A model generated the notes under the pieces. The model saw only the letters and a list, made by a program, of their open reading frames with translations. It searched no databases and was not told the DNA's origin. A stretch of DNA of 64,000 bases from NCBI RefSeq assembly GCF_001307275.1, contig NZ_CP012831.1:6564501-6628500 (forward strand). Direction: 5' to 3'. Numbering within the stretch: the first letter of the stretch is position 1; each line of letters begins with the position of its first letter. The position numbers were made by a program, and so were the translations under genes. Source of the stretch: Pseudomonas fluorescens. Its GTDB lineage: Bacteria > Pseudomonadota > Gammaproteobacteria > Pseudomonadales > Pseudomonadaceae. Below, piece after piece: positions 63,813-64,000 of this stretch.

Positions 63813-63831
63813 TAATCAGGGGACAGCAAGC

Positions 63832-64000
63832 ATGATCATCGAACCGTTCGCCATCGATATCCCTGAAGGCGCCCTTGAAGACCTTCGGCACCGCCTGTTG
63901 AACACAAGGTTGCCTGAGCCCTTGGCCGACCAAGGCTGGAGCGAAGGCATGGACCTGGATGTGCTTCGGGCGCTTCTCGCACATTGGTCGACCGCGTTCG
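63832..64000 (+). CDS. Epoxide hydrolase-like protein, N-terminal part only
   Basis: The frame starts 19 bases after xylH and runs off the window. The visible 56 residues (IEPFAIDIPEGALEDLRHRL, then NTRLPEPLADQGWSEGMDLD) match the N-terminal EHN domain of alpha/beta-hydrolase epoxide hydrolases. The catalytic region is not visible. It could be co-transcribed with xylH but belongs to another function. Confidence 0.7.
   Translation, partial: MIIEPFAIDIPEGALEDLRHRLLNTRLPEPLADQGWSEGMDLDVLRALLAHWSTAF

Overview
The window looks like a chromosomal segment of a plant- or soil-associated Pseudomonas of the fluorescens group. This rests on the high-GC coding, at least eight REP/REPIN loci of the Pseudomonas type (palindromic core GAGCGAGCTTGCTCGC), a PsmE/AlgE-type mannuronan C5-epimerase, an sfn/msu organosulfur cluster, Anr-type boxes and a xylR-xylAFGH locus. 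I cannot name the species. No rRNA, tRNA, insertion sequence, prophage or CRISPR array was seen.

Layout. (1) 1-11.7 kb: secondary metabolism. A two-module NRPS (C-A-T-C-A-T-TE), whose adenylation pockets read as Ser then Pro, is followed by an FAD monooxygenase. This is the gene pair known for the brabantamide and pyrrolizidine families. A LuxR-type regulator, an OprM/NodT-type outer-membrane lipoprotein and a small DUF2158-like gene follow. (2) 11.8-15.3 kb: an anaerobic/low-oxygen block. It has canonical hemN, an overlapping HemN-like paralog that has lost the radical-SAM cysteines, and a CopD-like membrane protein; the two transcription units each carry an Anr/FNR box. (3) 15.5-25.8 kb: a giant secreted alginate epimerase with an embedded SGNH-type acetylesterase domain, convergent with a complete type I secretion operon (TolC, HlyD and ABC proteins). 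(4) 26.1-32.5 kb: a GabP permease, a TetR regulator, and a minus-strand run of serine hydrolase, porin and an orphan polyamine-type binding protein, perhaps for amino acid, amide or polyamine scavenging.

(5) 32.7-43.5 kb: a sulfur-scavenging island. A SfnR-like sigma-54 activator stands at one end and SfnB at the other. Between them is one long minus-strand operon, msuE-sfnG-(truncated AMP-ligase)-livG-livH-livM-livK-livF, which ties an organosulfur monooxygenase to a branched-chain-amino-acid-type ABC importer. A strong -24/-12 promoter lies in front of msuE and a weaker one in front of sfnB, with repeated CTGTTGCC-like motifs between them. (6) 43.5-44.1 kb: a tandem array of 134-bp units, each a REPIN. 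(7) 44.1-57 kb: mixed housekeeping and accessory genes: a CPBP protease, a possible PD-(D/E)XK protein, TrmK, a galactose-dehydrogenase-like oxidoreductase, DeoR, an aldo/keto reductase with LysR, an SDR with LysR, small lipoprotein and membrane proteins, and a saccharopine-dehydrogenase-like protein with a DUF2269 protein. (8) 57-63.8 kb: divergent xylR and xylA-xylF-xylG-xylH for D-xylose uptake and isomerisation, with REP elements on both sides of xylF. The window ends inside an epoxide-hydrolase-like gene.
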